DNA of 64,000 bases from Enoplolaimus lenunculus (Eukaryota > Nematoda > Enoplea > Enoplida > Thoracostomopsidae). The notes beneath the pieces are model-generated. The model was not told the origin of the DNA, made no database searches, and saw nothing but the letters and a program-made list of their open reading frames with translations. Below, piece after piece: positions 43,437 through 56,239 of the stretch. The stretch covers positions 1 to 64,000 of the forward strand of contig JASANG010004019.1 in the NCBI GenBank assembly GCA_030248215.1, in the 5' to 3' direction. The stretch's first letter is position 1, and each line of letters starts with the position of its first letter. Both the position numbers and the translations under genes were made by a program.

Positions 43437-44236
43437 CTGGCTTCTCCACAGCTTGAAAATTTCCGCCGGGGGGCGTTTCCTCGGGGGGCCCCAGGAGTTT
43501 CCTGGGGGGCAGCTGATTTTGCTGGGGGCAGTTTTCCTGTGGGCCCCCAGATGATCTGGGGGGGGGGGGGGTGCTGGGGGCAGGCTTTAAATTTTGCAAA
43601 CCGACTTTTTGGACCAATTTTTTCATTCTAGACCGTGTTTCCAACTCAACGTAAGATTACTCATCGCTCAACATGACAAAAATTTCTTGCAAACGCTAAT
43701 AACAATAATTTTAACTAATATTACGTATATACTAACTTAACCAGAAGTTGAAAGAAGCATAATTATATAAAATATAGATAATCTATAATTGAAACTGTGA
43801 TTAATATATATTTTGTATATTAGACACAGCTTCAATTTATCATAAGGCTCAGGCGGGTTGAACTTGCTGCTGCAAGGTACTTTCGAATGCTGTATGCCCT
43901 GAAACGGTCTTTAAATAATTGTGCTTTTTTCAGGTCATTATTGAATTGTGTTAGTTACTACGGGATTTGTAACGCTATTAAAAAATTATGAGTACTCAGC
44001 GTAATATAAACTGATATTTTGCCGAATGTCCGCCTCAAAAGAAGTCCAGGTCTTTACGTTTTAACATTGAAAATTTTTGACCTAGAAAAGTCCTGGGGGG
44101 CCCCCAGCAAAAAAATTTGCTGGGGGGCGGCCGAAAATTCGCCGGGGGGCCTTTCCTGGGGGCGGCAAAATTTTCGCCGGGGGGGGGTAATGAAAATTTC
44201 GAAAAGTGCTGGGCCCCCCCGCTGTGGAGAAGCCAG
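43437..44236 (-). mobile_element. MITE with C-run/hairpin arrays, copy 2
   Basis: 800 bp, CTGGCTTCTCCACAGC termini, flanked by a perfect 5 bp duplication CATAT (43432-43436 and 44237-44241). Opposite in orientation to the copy at 7820-8596, so the G-runs are on the plus strand, including 14 consecutive G at about 43558. Same hairpins between the runs and the same AT-rich middle (TTGAGCGATGAGTAATC on the minus strand). Confidence 0.9.
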
Positions 44237-44241
44237 CATAT

Positions 44242-47200
44242 TTTGTATTCGCTTTAGAAGGGCGTCCCGAGAAGTCCTGTCGAAACGGTTTGTATATACA
44301 GCTGAGTTTTGAGATGATGCCCAGCTGAATAATATATTTAACGTCCGCCACAATTCGTGGAGCGCGAATTCCTTGGTTAATTTATTTGTGAAACGCTATT
44401 TTAGCCGCGCATATATAGTAATGAATGCATAGCAGTATTGTGTTAACTATTTCTTAGGCTGTTCTTGAATTCATCCAACCTGGAGAAACTGCAGATTAGG
44501 CCGATATACGCATTCTTGAGCGCCCACATCAGTTGACGTAGAGGTAATTCAACATTTTTAGATTTAAAAATTAATTTACTATTATTATTGACCTTTTACA
44601 CTTACGCCGACAGTCATGTTCGTTCTAATGAGTGTTATCTCAATTTAATCTGTAGCTTAATGCTTAGCTTCGACCCACGGGCGGATCCAAGTGACGGCAC
44701 TCAGGCATTGGCTCCCCAGTAGGTATTCAAAACCAAGGCGAATTTTTTCACTATTATATCTCACTTGGCCACCTTCGTTTTGAGAAATTTTTGGATCCGC
44801 CCTCTGCGAATACTTTTCTATGAAATTTAAGCATTTTGGCTTATCATTATTATTATTATTATTATTGCAGTATTCCTGGGGCCCCAACCCGGAATGGCGT
44901 TGGTGGAAAATATAACAGCGGCCCTAGATTGAGGCAACAAGCTCAAGACAACAACAGAAACATTCAAAATAAATACAACCTCAAACGCAACTTTATGCCG
45001 CAGGAATGCATAGCGATGCACAGTGTATGCATCAGCAAGATTGGATGCTCTCTTACAGGCAACAGTATTCAACTTGGTACATTCTGTGTATAAACGAATA
45101 CACACAGCATTTGTTGTAGTTTTGCACGACACATCTTATTTATGATGGTACTTTGCGCCAATATTTACAATTTGAACAGAAGTCGCACTCAGATTATATT
45201 CTTGAAGCTCATATTTACTGTGTGGTAAGTGGTAGGTTCCTCCTTTGAAAATGAGGTGTCTCGAACAAAAACGCAACGCCCGCCGGCACATTTTGGATCC
45301 TTCAACAGCGCGCAAGTTTCATACTGTTCATAGAGTAATCATCAACTCTTGGTATAAGCAAGAGTGGATAATCACTTTATGACAGAAGTTTTCAGCTGGG
45401 TGCATTATTTCTACGAAAGAATAAACCCAGCACACGGTGCGTTTTTTGCCCTAGCCAAAGTAAACGAGTAATTACAAGGTATTAACAATTTTCACTGCGA
45501 AATGTGATTTTGATCATAAATTATAGTTTAAAATAGAGTTATGTTTTCTTTCCAGAGTTAAATATCTTACGATGTAGATTGTACACTGGAGCCGAAAGTT
45601 TATAGTTGCAACCCCTTAACATAGGGCATTAGCTTACGCTGCCATAGTCAAACAAACAATTTTCTGATTTATTTCAGCTCCGGCAAATTTACTAGCGGTT
45701 TTCGCCTGGACAGCAGTAACGGTTCATTATAGAACGAGTGTGTAACTCTCCGTTACGAGAACTTGTCAAACGGTTCTAAGTGCAGTGCAGCGATTCATGG
45801 CTGCTTATTACAAAGTAATGTTTTGATTTCTTTGGGGGCTTGTTTGCTAAGTTACATAATACTTTTCCTCCCTTGTCTTAAAACAGTTCTCTGATGCGGC
45901 CTACAGTGAACGAAACGGCAAATAATGCTTAAACGAATGGCCGAAACTGCAGTGGTACTCAAGGCGCAGTGGGTAGCAAGGTGTCGTTGGGCTGAATTAC
46001 CGCAGTGGAGCTATAGAAGGCTGCACTTAAGTGCTCTAACAATGTCTCTACCGCGGTTATTCTACTGCATTTTTGTTTCAAACCCGTTCAATAAAAGTTT
46101 GGTAACACTGCAGCATTTTGTCGAATTCTAACGTGAATGGGTGTATTGGAATTTAAGATATGCTTGTTATTACACCTACTAACATGATTTTCTGCTAAAA
46201 CAGATTTAGGACTGAAAGCATGTATTTGCAGGATATTCAGGCGACGTGTAGAGCATCCGCGCAAACAACTGTATTAAAAAAGCTGGCTACTAGTACAAAA
46301 CTACACTTAAAATAAAGTACAGAATTTGCTTCAATGAAATTTTAAACAAAGGTCGTTCTATCGTATTCACAGCACAAAATCCTTTGAAATCAGCCGCGAG
46401 TGAAAACAGAGTTATCACCCGAGGGCGGTGATAAAAGCGAATTAAGGATTTCGTTTCAGGAGGAGATAACCATGTCTAAAAGTTTTTGCGAGCGGGAGTA
46501 AAGAGCGAATAAATATTTTAGATTTCTTAAGGTTATTCTATAGCCTGCAAAATTGTTTTTTGCGAGTCTTCAATAATTTCGAGGGGAATTATACCTATAA
46601 CTCACCTAATATCTATCTCTGAAATGAATCTAAAGAAAGTAATACTGTTCAAAAAAACTTTTTCTGAAGCATTCGGCATCTATTTTTTGTTGTCACAGTC
46701 TTGCTCGTTCGTAAATTGTTTCAGATATTGTTACCATTTAAGATCCAGTACCAGTTCCGTATTTTAGGGTCCGATGAACTTGATTTGCCTACATGTATGG
46801 CACACTGGCGCCACAACGTGGGCCGCGTACAGTTTCGTTAACATAGAGCGACTATAGTCAAAGCTTAACCATATCATTCCGAAATTACATTGGACTGGAC
46901 CCACACAATTCTTATCAGGTATGGTCGTTTGCATAAGAGTGTGATTTCTCACCAAACAGGCCCGCAGCCCCGGGACGGGCGAACAATATTTTTCTACCGG
47001 TGGATACCGTAGACGCATCAGCTAACCGCAAAATGCAGGGGGTATAAAATATAAGGAATCTGATCTTTGATGGGATCTTGTATTGTAAACTGACACCGTT
47101 CCTCTAAACCATGTTCAGCAATTTCAAAAGGGTTAATCTCTACCTAAAGCCCCCGCCTGGCTACGCCTGTACGTCCTGTTCCCAAGTCCCTGTCATAACC

Positions 47201-47830
47201 TCATCACCAGTCAACAAGTTAACGGTAAACGAAGCGCAATATATATTGTAAAAAGTTCGCAAGCGCACCGAGCAAGAAGCGAAACACAATTTTCGTGGCA
47301 CAAATGTAGACATTTGTAAGAATCAATGAAACCTCGCGAGCGAGAATCCAAATGCAATTGTCGTAGCACATTGGATCAACCGTCCTCTTTAAAGAGATAA
47401 GTTGAAAAAATTCGTGAGCGCAGCAAGCAAGAAACCTGACAAAATGTATTCGGATAAATCAAAAGTTTCATGCAAAAAATTCTTGTTTTATACTTATGAG
47501 GGACCGCTTGGGTGGCCATGAGGGCGCATAGCACGGCAGTGGGGTCAGTATTACGCTGCACGTTATTTTGTATAATGAGCTAGCTAGGCTTTTACTATTA
47601 AATAGAAGCTTAGCTTAGGTTTAGAGGTGGATCCAAAATAACAGTTTTCTGTGGTCCGTGGCCCTAGTCACAAGTCCAAGGTTTTACAGCGGGAACTTGC
47701 ATCTAAAACTTTAGCCGGACGTTTTCTGAATTCGTCTTTTAACAAAACTTTTTGATGCGAAACTTTACCTCGAAAGTTGCAGCTGTAAGTTCTCGCTGCA
47801 AAAACGTACAGGTGTGAATAGGGTTTCAGT
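44242..47830. other. No firm gene; scattered exon-like blocks
   Basis: 44452-44541 (AVLEFIQPGETAD then a stop) and 44869-45090 (Gln-rich in one frame but interrupted) have splice-like borders, and an ATT microsatellite lies at 44845-44866. No conserved family was recognised. Short imperfect repeats with GCGCA(C/G)CGAGCAAGAA(G/A)C occur at 47255 and 47418. Confidence 0.35.
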
Positions 47831-47831
47831 C

Positions 47832-48226
47832 TAGGGTGCGACCAGATATTATTTTACCGGATACCGAAACCGGGTAATGATATAGCATTTTTACCGTAAT
47901 TGGAAACGGACACAGGATATTGTATATGTTAAGATAATTTATTTTCTCACTAAGTTCATAATTGTTGCTGTTAAACTGGAATTTTTTTTTTGCAAAAGTG
48001 CGGTTAACTCTCGCTTACATAAGTTAAAAGTAGCTGAAAATGTGTCAAAACTTGAAGTTTGATCCCAAGAATATGTTAAAGAGGCTCACTTTTACAAAGC
48101 AGTTTTAGGATATTCGGCACAACTTGATTATCCGGTGTCCGGTCGGTTTATAATGGATACCGGATACGGATATTATCAGTTTTTGTCGGATATTAAACCG
48201 CCACCAGATATTTGGTCGCAAACTGC
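47832..48226. mobile_element. MITE rich in CCGGATA
   Basis: TAGGGTGCGACCAGATATT at the left and CCAGATATTTGGTCGCAAACTG at the right form inverted termini, with GGATACCGAAACCGGG and ATGGATACCGGATACGG inside. Probably hAT-like; no target duplication seen. Confidence 0.6.
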
Positions 48227-48348
48227 GTTAGTCTTCGACTCATGTAACATTTACAAAATATTTTTAGGACAACATTGAGCATAAGGTGACATTACGCCCA
48301 CGTGATCCTGATGATTTTTGCAACGATCTCAACATATTTCGCCACAGT

Positions 48349-48515
48349 AAATCCAATACATGCTGATCAACAACTAGCTGAATTTGAACAACGGGTCAAC
48401 AGATCTTTAGGTAGCTATGTTCAACAACCACATCATACTGTGAACGGACATTGTGCGCCTCCTGAGTCTCCGCCGAAACCAAAGCACACAGCAAGGTGCA
48501 GTGAGTTTTCTGATA
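48349..48515 (+). CDS. Possible orphan exon, function unknown
   Basis: After an AG at 48347-48348 an open frame reads ADQQLAEFEQRVNRSLGSYV followed by a Pro/His-rich stretch, and ends near a GTGAGT donor at about 48499-48504. Composition looks protein-like, but no family is recognised and no partner exon is found. Could be a remnant of a gene or chance. Confidence 0.2.
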
Positions 48516-49062
48516 ACATTTAAATTTTCGCCCTGAACAAAACTATATTTTACTTGCTTTTCTCATTGTTCGTCAGCACTGTCTGATCTTGTGCATTCGT
48601 ATGGTGCCTGTCATATTTATTATCAGTTTCATTTCTGACCTGAAATGTTATTGAAGACAAAAAAAGCATAGCACCATATTAAGGAAAGCTCACTTTTTGG
48701 GCAGGTTTAGGGTTTGTCTGACATAATTTACACTATTTAACTTTCCAGACTAACCAATGTAATGATTTGTACAGCCTTCGTAATAAATTTGTATAATTGG
48801 CCAGTGTTGTCTGCTTTCAGCAATTATTGCATCTCAGACGAAATTGAAAATATTCATTAGAGAAAGGGTCATTTCCGGCTTTAGCAACTGCTATAAATTT
48901 CGCGTTCTGCAGTTATATCGGTCCATAGTGATGTTATTTCATTTCGTGTGTATGTTGCGTAATTTTGGTCATTTGTTAATTTATTTATTGCAAAGCTGAT
49001 TTCGATGCTGCGAACCTACATATTTTTACCTCAGGCTATTTCAAACGGTTTACACTTTTCTG

Positions 49063-49345
49063 GGTATCGGCATTGGCGCGACAAAAACTGCTGTTACCTA
49101 TATTTTTTTGCATTTAGCAGTGAGTTGCAATGTTTTCAACTTCATTTGCTATTAGGAAGCAGTTGATCTAACCGTGAAACTTTGATTTCCGTTTCCTCTG
49201 CGTCTAAAAAGTTGGGTGTAACAAACAGTTCTCACTGTATTTTAGTTATGGTTGTTACGGTTCAAGCCATCGCGTTTGTAATTAGTAGTAAAATTAATGT
49301 CGGTATCGGCATCGACAAAAATTTTGGTATCGTCACGTTTTTATG
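49063..49345. mobile_element. GGCATCGG-family MITE remnant
   Basis: GGGTATCGGCATTGGCGCG at the left, the CAGTTCTCACTGTATTTTAG-like centre and GGTATCGGCATCGACAAAAATTTTGG at the right match the family order. Termini are lost. Confidence 0.5.
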
Positions 49346-49431
49346 CATTAGTAAACACACATTTTTAGACTTAAAACATGACAGTTTATTAACATAGGGC
49401 TTTTTCTCTACATTGCGCACATATAATATAT

Positions 49432-49505
49432 GTGGCTGCACAGGCCTTATAGCTATACATCTTTTGCAGTGGCTGCACAGGCCTTATAGCTATACATCTT
49501 TTGCA
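49432..49505 (+). repeat. 37 bp tandem duplication
   Basis: GTGGCTGCACAGGCCTTATA... occurs twice without difference (49432 and 49469). Confidence 0.9.
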
Positions 49506-49940
49506 TAATCTTTTAGTACTACTCTTGTATCTCATACGGATGTAAGGGCCTTATAGACGAAGGGTTTTACACCAGTATACGCTGATATAAGGCTTTTTAC
49601 GTTTTTGCTGTTTTTGGCTATAAACGGTGTTATTTCCCATAGGGTCTTTGCTTAAACTAATCTTTATGACATGTGTATCGCTTATACGGTGAAATCACAA
49701 TTTCGCCAAATTTCATGTTATACGGCCTTTGCTCAAATCAGGGACGCAGTCATCGTGGAACTGCATGGATGGAGCACTGCTCGACATACTTTTTTAATCA
49801 GTCCAGTTAAACATTGAAAATATTGTCATTTCTAAGCATATATTTAAATTTCTCGTGCCCAACAACCCCCAAAGCCAATACCGCACAAACACTTATAAAA
49901 TGATATATTACCAACTTAGCTGCCATAGTTGGTATAATTA

Positions 49941-51240
49941 GTATGCAAATTAGTTAGTAACTAGTTCTTCAGCTATCTGTTTTGGAGGTCTATAAAGACT
50001 TTATTCTGGTTGTTTGCACCCAAAAACCCTTTAGTACTTGAATTGGATTGTTTGTAACCCTAATAACAGTGTAATAACATAAAGTCATAAATTTGGCTCA
50101 TCCAATTAAGCCAATATGCAAATTAGTTATTATCTAACTCTGAATTTACCGGCTTTGGAACTTTACAAACTTGTTTCCTCGCGCCAAAAAACCTTTAGTA
50201 CTGAAATTAGATTGCTGTACCCTAATAATTAGCGAAATAGTGTATGAACACCTAATTTAGGCTTAACCGAATTTGCAAATTAGTGTTTAGCGAGTAAATG
50301 GCTTAGAATGTTAGAACCCCAATACGAGGTTAACTCACCAGGATAATAAGATTTCAAACAGTAAAAGTTTATCAAAGTTTGTTCAACTGTTCATGTAATA
50401 CTCGTCGGACGGACAGACATTCACCTTTGTTTTCAACCCCGTTCACAAAACACAAACGTTTCGCGAAACTAGGAGCTTCGCTTCGTTCAATAATGTCATA
50501 ATGCAAGCAAAGTTGAATAAATGTCATCATGTTTCTTCCCAACGCCCGAAAATATATTCCTCCCTAACGAATTGAATCTTCTTTTTTATGATCTACCTTC
50601 GCCACTTTTCAAAACCGCTAGAACAATGCAGTGTTTGAAAAATTTCCCTTGCAAATTAGTATTTAGCGTTTAAATGGCTTAGAATGTTAGAACCCCAATA
50701 CGAGGTGAACGCACCAGGATAATCGGCTTTCAAACAGTAAAAGGTTATCAAAATTTGTTCAACTGTTCATGTTATACTTGTCGGACGGACAGACATTCAC
50801 CTTTGTTTTCAACTGCGTTCACAAAACATAAAACGTTTCGCAAAACTACTAGCTTCGTTTCGTTCAATAATGTCATAATGCAGGCAAAGGTTAATAAATG
50901 TCATCATGTTTCTACCAAACGCCCGAAAATATATTCCTCCCTAATGAATTGAATCTTCTCTTTTATGATCTCCCTTCTCCACTTGGAAAATTTCACGTGC
51001 CAATTGTGCATTTTCATTGTTGACGTACCGACACTTTCTGTCTGTTGTGGATTTGGCATCATTATATTTGACATAACTGGACTTCTTGCTGCAACCAGAA
51101 CCGAAAGTTTCAATTTTTTGAAATCCATTAATCGCAAGAAGAACAATACAGTGTTTGACAAATTTCGTGTGCCAGTTGCGATATGTTCATTTTTTACGTA
51201 CCGCTGCCATCTATCTGTTGGGCTTTTGGTGTCAGTATAA
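49941..51240 (+). repeat. Tandem blocks of ~170 bp and ~376 bp
   Basis: TGCAAATTAGT starts units at about 49944, 50116, 50273 and 50649. The first two resemble each other over ~170 bp (CCTTTAGTACT, ACCCTAATAA). 50273-50648 and 50649-51000 are a ~376 bp direct duplication including GGACGGACAGACATTCACC. A further related piece, AAATTTCRYGTGCCA and ACGTACCG, recurs at 50985 and 51160. No coding evidence. Confidence 0.75.
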
Positions 51241-51769
51241 CATAACTCATACTCGTGTTGCAGCAAAAATCGGAAGGCTCAATTTGTAGAAACCCGTTTA
51301 TTGAAAGATGACATTGAGACTGGGTCGTGAAGCTTCAGAAATCTTGAAGCGTCCGAAACGCAACTGTGAGTCTCATTTTTGCAAATCGGATCACCTTTTT
51401 CGGTTCGCTAGATATGTTACTTGTTCAGGACTGCGAGCAACGCATTTCTGGATACAGTTGGTTAGGGATTGCTGCTACTCAATGTCCATCAGAAGGTTTC
51501 GAGGTGAAACGGCAATTATATCTCAAAACTATCCCAAGAGCAAAAAGGACTTGATTAGGAGACAACTCCAAAAACATAGTCAGTGTCTGGTTTTAGGAAC
51601 CTGATGTGGCCACATATTCTAGCCAATCTACAATGTTTCCATGGTGACTTATTTGCATCAATTATAAATTCTACCGTTTAATCTTCGGCTTCTATTAGTT
51701 AGTCGAAATGTAGTAATGTCAAAATTCAAAACTGGCATTTAAAACAGAATATTGCCAAGGTACATTAAA
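51241..51769. other. No recognisable gene
   Basis: A 98-codon frame at 51308-51604 overlaps a second frame in another register; neither has a recognisable domain. The sequence leads into the satellite. Confidence 0.4.
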
Positions 51770-52102
51770 AATAACAGTCTGATTTGAGTGTTGTGTGTAG
51801 TATAGCATTGTGTGATGTTTCTGTGTATGTGTATGTGTTGATAAGGCACCGTTGTCAAAATTCTTGTGAAAGCATACTGATCCACTGTCTTACTGGCCCT
51901 GTGCTCTTATGTACTCGAATTTAACTCGTTTGTTGTGTGAATTTGTTTGCATGTATGTCTTTGTGATGGCTGCCGCTGACACGTCTTTGTACATCGTTGA
52001 CTAAATTATTGTAAACGGCGCATTATGTGTTTCATTAAAATCCCAGAACCAGAACGTGATATTGGTTTTTAACGCAACATGGTGTGCAGGTTGACTACAT
52101 TG

Positions 52103-52272
52103 CAGGGTGGCACCAAATCCGCGATTAGACCGAATTTGAATCCGAATCTTACATGTTACAAATTTGATATATTACTGAATATTGTTGGATTCGGCTTTTG
52201 GATTCAGCTTTTTTATAGCCGAACGAACCGCAAATTTTGGCCGAATCCGAGCCCGAACTTTTTGTTGATTCA
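52103..52272. mobile_element. MITE fragment inserted in the satellite edge
   Basis: CAGGGTGGCACCAAATCCG with GAATTTGAATCCGAATC and, at the right, GCCGAATCCGAGCCCGAAC; related to the 32836-33322 element but much shorter. Satellite sequence resumes on the right with CACTGTCATACTGG. Confidence 0.6.
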
Positions 52273-55200
52273 CTGTCATACTGGTCCTCTTGTCATCTAT
52301 CTTATTACCCTACTACCACAGTGTTATATCTTACTGATCTACTGCCTCTAACTTCTGCATAACTAAGGCGTCAGTTTAGTGTAAATTGTATTTTTAGTGA
52401 AATTTGGAACTTAGGAACGAAATTTGATTTGTGTGTTGTGTGTATTTGTTTCAGTTGTATGTTTTTGTGTTACTTCTGTATGTGTTGTCATTTTTTGCGT
52501 GGCACTTCTGAAATAAATTGTGATAGCCCTATGCTATCTCGCTTTTATGGTACTGGTGACAAAATTATTGTGAACGGCGCATTATTTTTCTCAGTAAAAT
52601 AATAGAACCGGAGAGTGATATTGGTGTTTGACAAAACATGGTTTTACTGCACTTTACATTGTGGTATTGGTCCATTATCTACTGCCCCACTGTCCGTATA
52701 ACTCATTTTTGAACTGATCAACTGTATTCGTGCGTCCTGCGTGTCTATCTCGTTACTTTATTTCCGCAGTGTCATATTATTTTTCTGTTCTGCTATTCTA
52801 CTGTCTCTAACACTCCTACTTTTTTAGGCGGACACATGTTTAAGTGTAAATTTTGTGTTTGAAATATTATGCGCTTTTCACAAAGATTTTGTCAGCGGGC
52901 CGTAATATTTTCTGTTGAGAATAAAAATTTTACGTGCGTTGCAAGTTTTCGTGGCCTACGAGTGAAATTTCAAGTAGAATTGAGTTATGGATTGTGTGTA
53001 ATTGTTTGCATTGTGCGTTTATGTGTTGTCTCTGTATCTGCTGTGTATAACATTTTTGATGTAATTTTTTATAGTGCGACGCTATCACGTGTTTGTGACA
53101 CCGTTGACAAAATTATTGTTAATGGCGCATTATTGCCTCCGTTAAACTGCAACAACCAAAAGCAGAGCGTGACATCGATTTTTGACACAACATGGTATGC
53201 AGATAGACCGTATATTGTAATATTCTTCCACTATCTGTTGACCACTGTCAAGCAAACCCATTGTTCTACTGATCCACTGTCTTACTGGCCCTCTGTTCCT
53301 CTATCTTTTTAACCTTTCTGCCACGGTGTTACATCTTGCTGTTCTGCTGTCTCTCTGTAACTCCTGCATAAATAAGGAGTGGTCATTTTAGTGAAAATTG
53401 TATTTTTGTATATTATGCGCTTTTCACAAAAATTTTGTCATTGCGCCTGTAATATTTTATGATGAGAACACAAAACTGCAACTACTAAAAGCAGCGCGTG
53501 ACATCGATTTTTGACACAAATAGTATGCAGATAGACTGTATATTGTATTATTTTTTCACTATCTGTTGCGCCACTTTCAAGCTAACCCATTGTTCTACTG
53601 ATCCACTGCCTTGCTGGCACTCTGTTAATCTATCTTGTCACCTTACTACTGCCGCAGTGTTACATCTTGCTGGTCTACTCCTGTCTAACTGCTGCATAAT
53701 TGAGGCATGCTCATTTTAGTGTAAATTGTATTTTTTGTATATATTGCGCTTTTCACAAAAAATTTGTCATTGTGCCTGTAATATGTTATGATGAGAACGC
53801 AAGCTTTACGTGTGTTGGGAGATTTGATGTCGTATGAGTGAAATTTGGAACAAAATTTGATTTGTGTGTTGTGTGTATTTGTTTTAGTTGTTTGTTTTTG
53901 TGTTACCTCTGTATGTGTTGTCATGTTTTGCGTGGCACTTCTGAAATAATTTGTGATAGTTCTATGCAATTTCGCGTGTGTGGTACTGTTGACAAAATTA
54001 TTGTGAACGGCGCATAATTTTTCTCAGTAAAATAACAGAACCGGAGCGTGATTGTATGGTACCGCACTTTACATTGTGGCATTGGGTCATTATCTACTGT
54101 CCCACTGTCCGTATAACTCATTTTTGCACTTATCCACTGTCTTGTCTCCTGCTTATCTATCTCGTTACTTTACTGCCGCAGTGTCATATTATCTTACTTT
54201 TCTACACGTCTACTGCCTCTAACACTTCTACATATTTTAGGCGTGCACATATTTAAGTGTAAATTTTGTGTTTGAAATGTTATGCGCTTTTCAAAAAGAT
54301 TTTGTCAGCGGGCCGTAACATTTTATGTTGAGAATAATAATTTTACGTGTGTTGCAAGTTTGCGTGGCCTACGAGTGAATTTCAAGTAGAATTGAGTTTT
54401 GGGATGTGTGTAATTGTTTGTATTGCACCCTTTTGTGTTGTCTTTGTATGTGCTGTGTGTAACATTTTTGACGTAATTTGTTATAGTATAACGCTATCAC
54501 GTGACACCGTTGGCGAAATTATTGTTAATGGTGCATTATTGTTTTCATTAAACTGCAACTACTAAAATCAGAGCGTGACATCGATTTTTGACACAACATT
54601 GTATGCAGATAGACCGTATATTGTACTATTCTTCCACTATTTGTTGACCACTGTCAAGCAAACCCATTGTTCTACTGATCCACTGTCTTACTGGCCCTCT
54701 GTTCCTCTATCTTTTTTACCTTTCTGCCACGGTGTTACATCTTGCTGTTCTGCTGTCTCTCTGTAACTCCTGCATAAATAAGGAGTGGTCATTTTAGTGA
54801 AAATTGTATTTTTGTATATTATGCGCTTATCACAAAAAATTTTGTCATTGGACCTGTAATATTTTCATGCTGAGAACACAAGCTTAACGCGTGTTGGAAA
54901 ATTTGATGTCGTATGAGTGAAATTTGGAACAAAATTTGATTTGTGTGTTGTGTGTATTTGTTTCGGTTGTTTGTTTTTGTGTTACCTCTGTATGCTTTGT
55001 CATGTTTTTCGTGGTACTTTTAAAATGATTTGTGATAGCCCTATGCTATCTCCCGCGTGTGGTACTGGTGACAAAATTATTGTGAACTGCGCATTATTTT
55101 TCTCAGTAAAATAACAGAACCAGAGCGTGATATTGATGTTTGACAGAACATGATATGCTACTGCACTTTTCTTTGTGACATTGGTCCATTATCTACTGCC

Positions 55201-56239
55201 CCACTGTCCGTATAACTCATTTTTGCACTGATCAACTGTATTCTTGCGTCCTGCGTGTCTATCTCGTTACTTTATTTCCGCAGTGTCATATCTTACTGTT
55301 CTGCTATTCTCCTGTCTCTAACACTCCTACTTTTTTAGGCGGGCACATGTTTAAGTGTAAATTTTGTGTTTGAAATATTATGCGCTTTTCACAAAGTTTT
55401 GTCAGCGGGCCGTAATATTTTCTGTTGAGAATAAAAATTTTACGTGCGTTGCAAGTTTTCGTGGCCTACGAGTGAAATTTCAAGTAGAATTGAGTTATGG
55501 ATTGTGTGTAATTGTTTGCATTGTGCGCTTATGTGTTGTCTCTGTATCTGCTGTGTATAACATTTTTGATGTAATTTTTTATAGTGTGACGCTATCACGT
55601 GTTTGTGACACCGTTGACAAAATTATTGTTAATGGCGCATTATTGCCCCCGTTAAACTGCAACAACCAAAAGCAGAGCGTGACATCGATTTTTGACAGAA
55701 CATGATATGCAGATAGACTGCATATTGTACTATTCTTCCACTATCTGTTGCACCACTGTCAAGCTAACCTATTGTTCTACTGATCAACTGTCTTACTGGC
55801 CCTCTGTTCCTGTATCTTGTTACCTTACTACTGCCGCAGGGTTACATCTTGATGTTCTACTGCCTCTCTAACTCCTGCATAATTGAGCATGGTCATTTTA
55901 GTGTAAATGGCATTTTTGGTATATTATGCGCTTTTCACAAAAAATTTTGTCATTGGACCTGTAATATTTTCATGATGAGAACACAAGCTTTATGTGTGTT
56001 GGGAGATTAGATGTCGTATGAGTGAAATTTGGAACAAAATTTGATTTGTGTGTTGTGTGTATTTGTTTCAGTTGTTTGTTTTTGTGTTACCTCGGTATGC
56101 TTTGTCATGTTTTCGTGGTACTTCTAAAATGATTTGTGATAGCCCTATGCTATCTCCCGTGTGTGGTACTGGTGACAAAATTATTGTGAACTGCGCATTA
56201 TTTTTCTCAGTAAAATAACAGAACCAGAGCGTGATATTG

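Noticed and set aside
49432-49505. CRISPR-like direct repeats
   Set aside because: Only two adjacent 37 bp units without spacers, in clearly eukaryotic DNA.
52869-53312. 147-codon open frame with hydrophobic stretches in the satellite
   Set aside because: Single-base length differences between satellite copies shift the frame, and the equivalent frames in other copies are broken or different. Similarity among copies follows from recent duplication.
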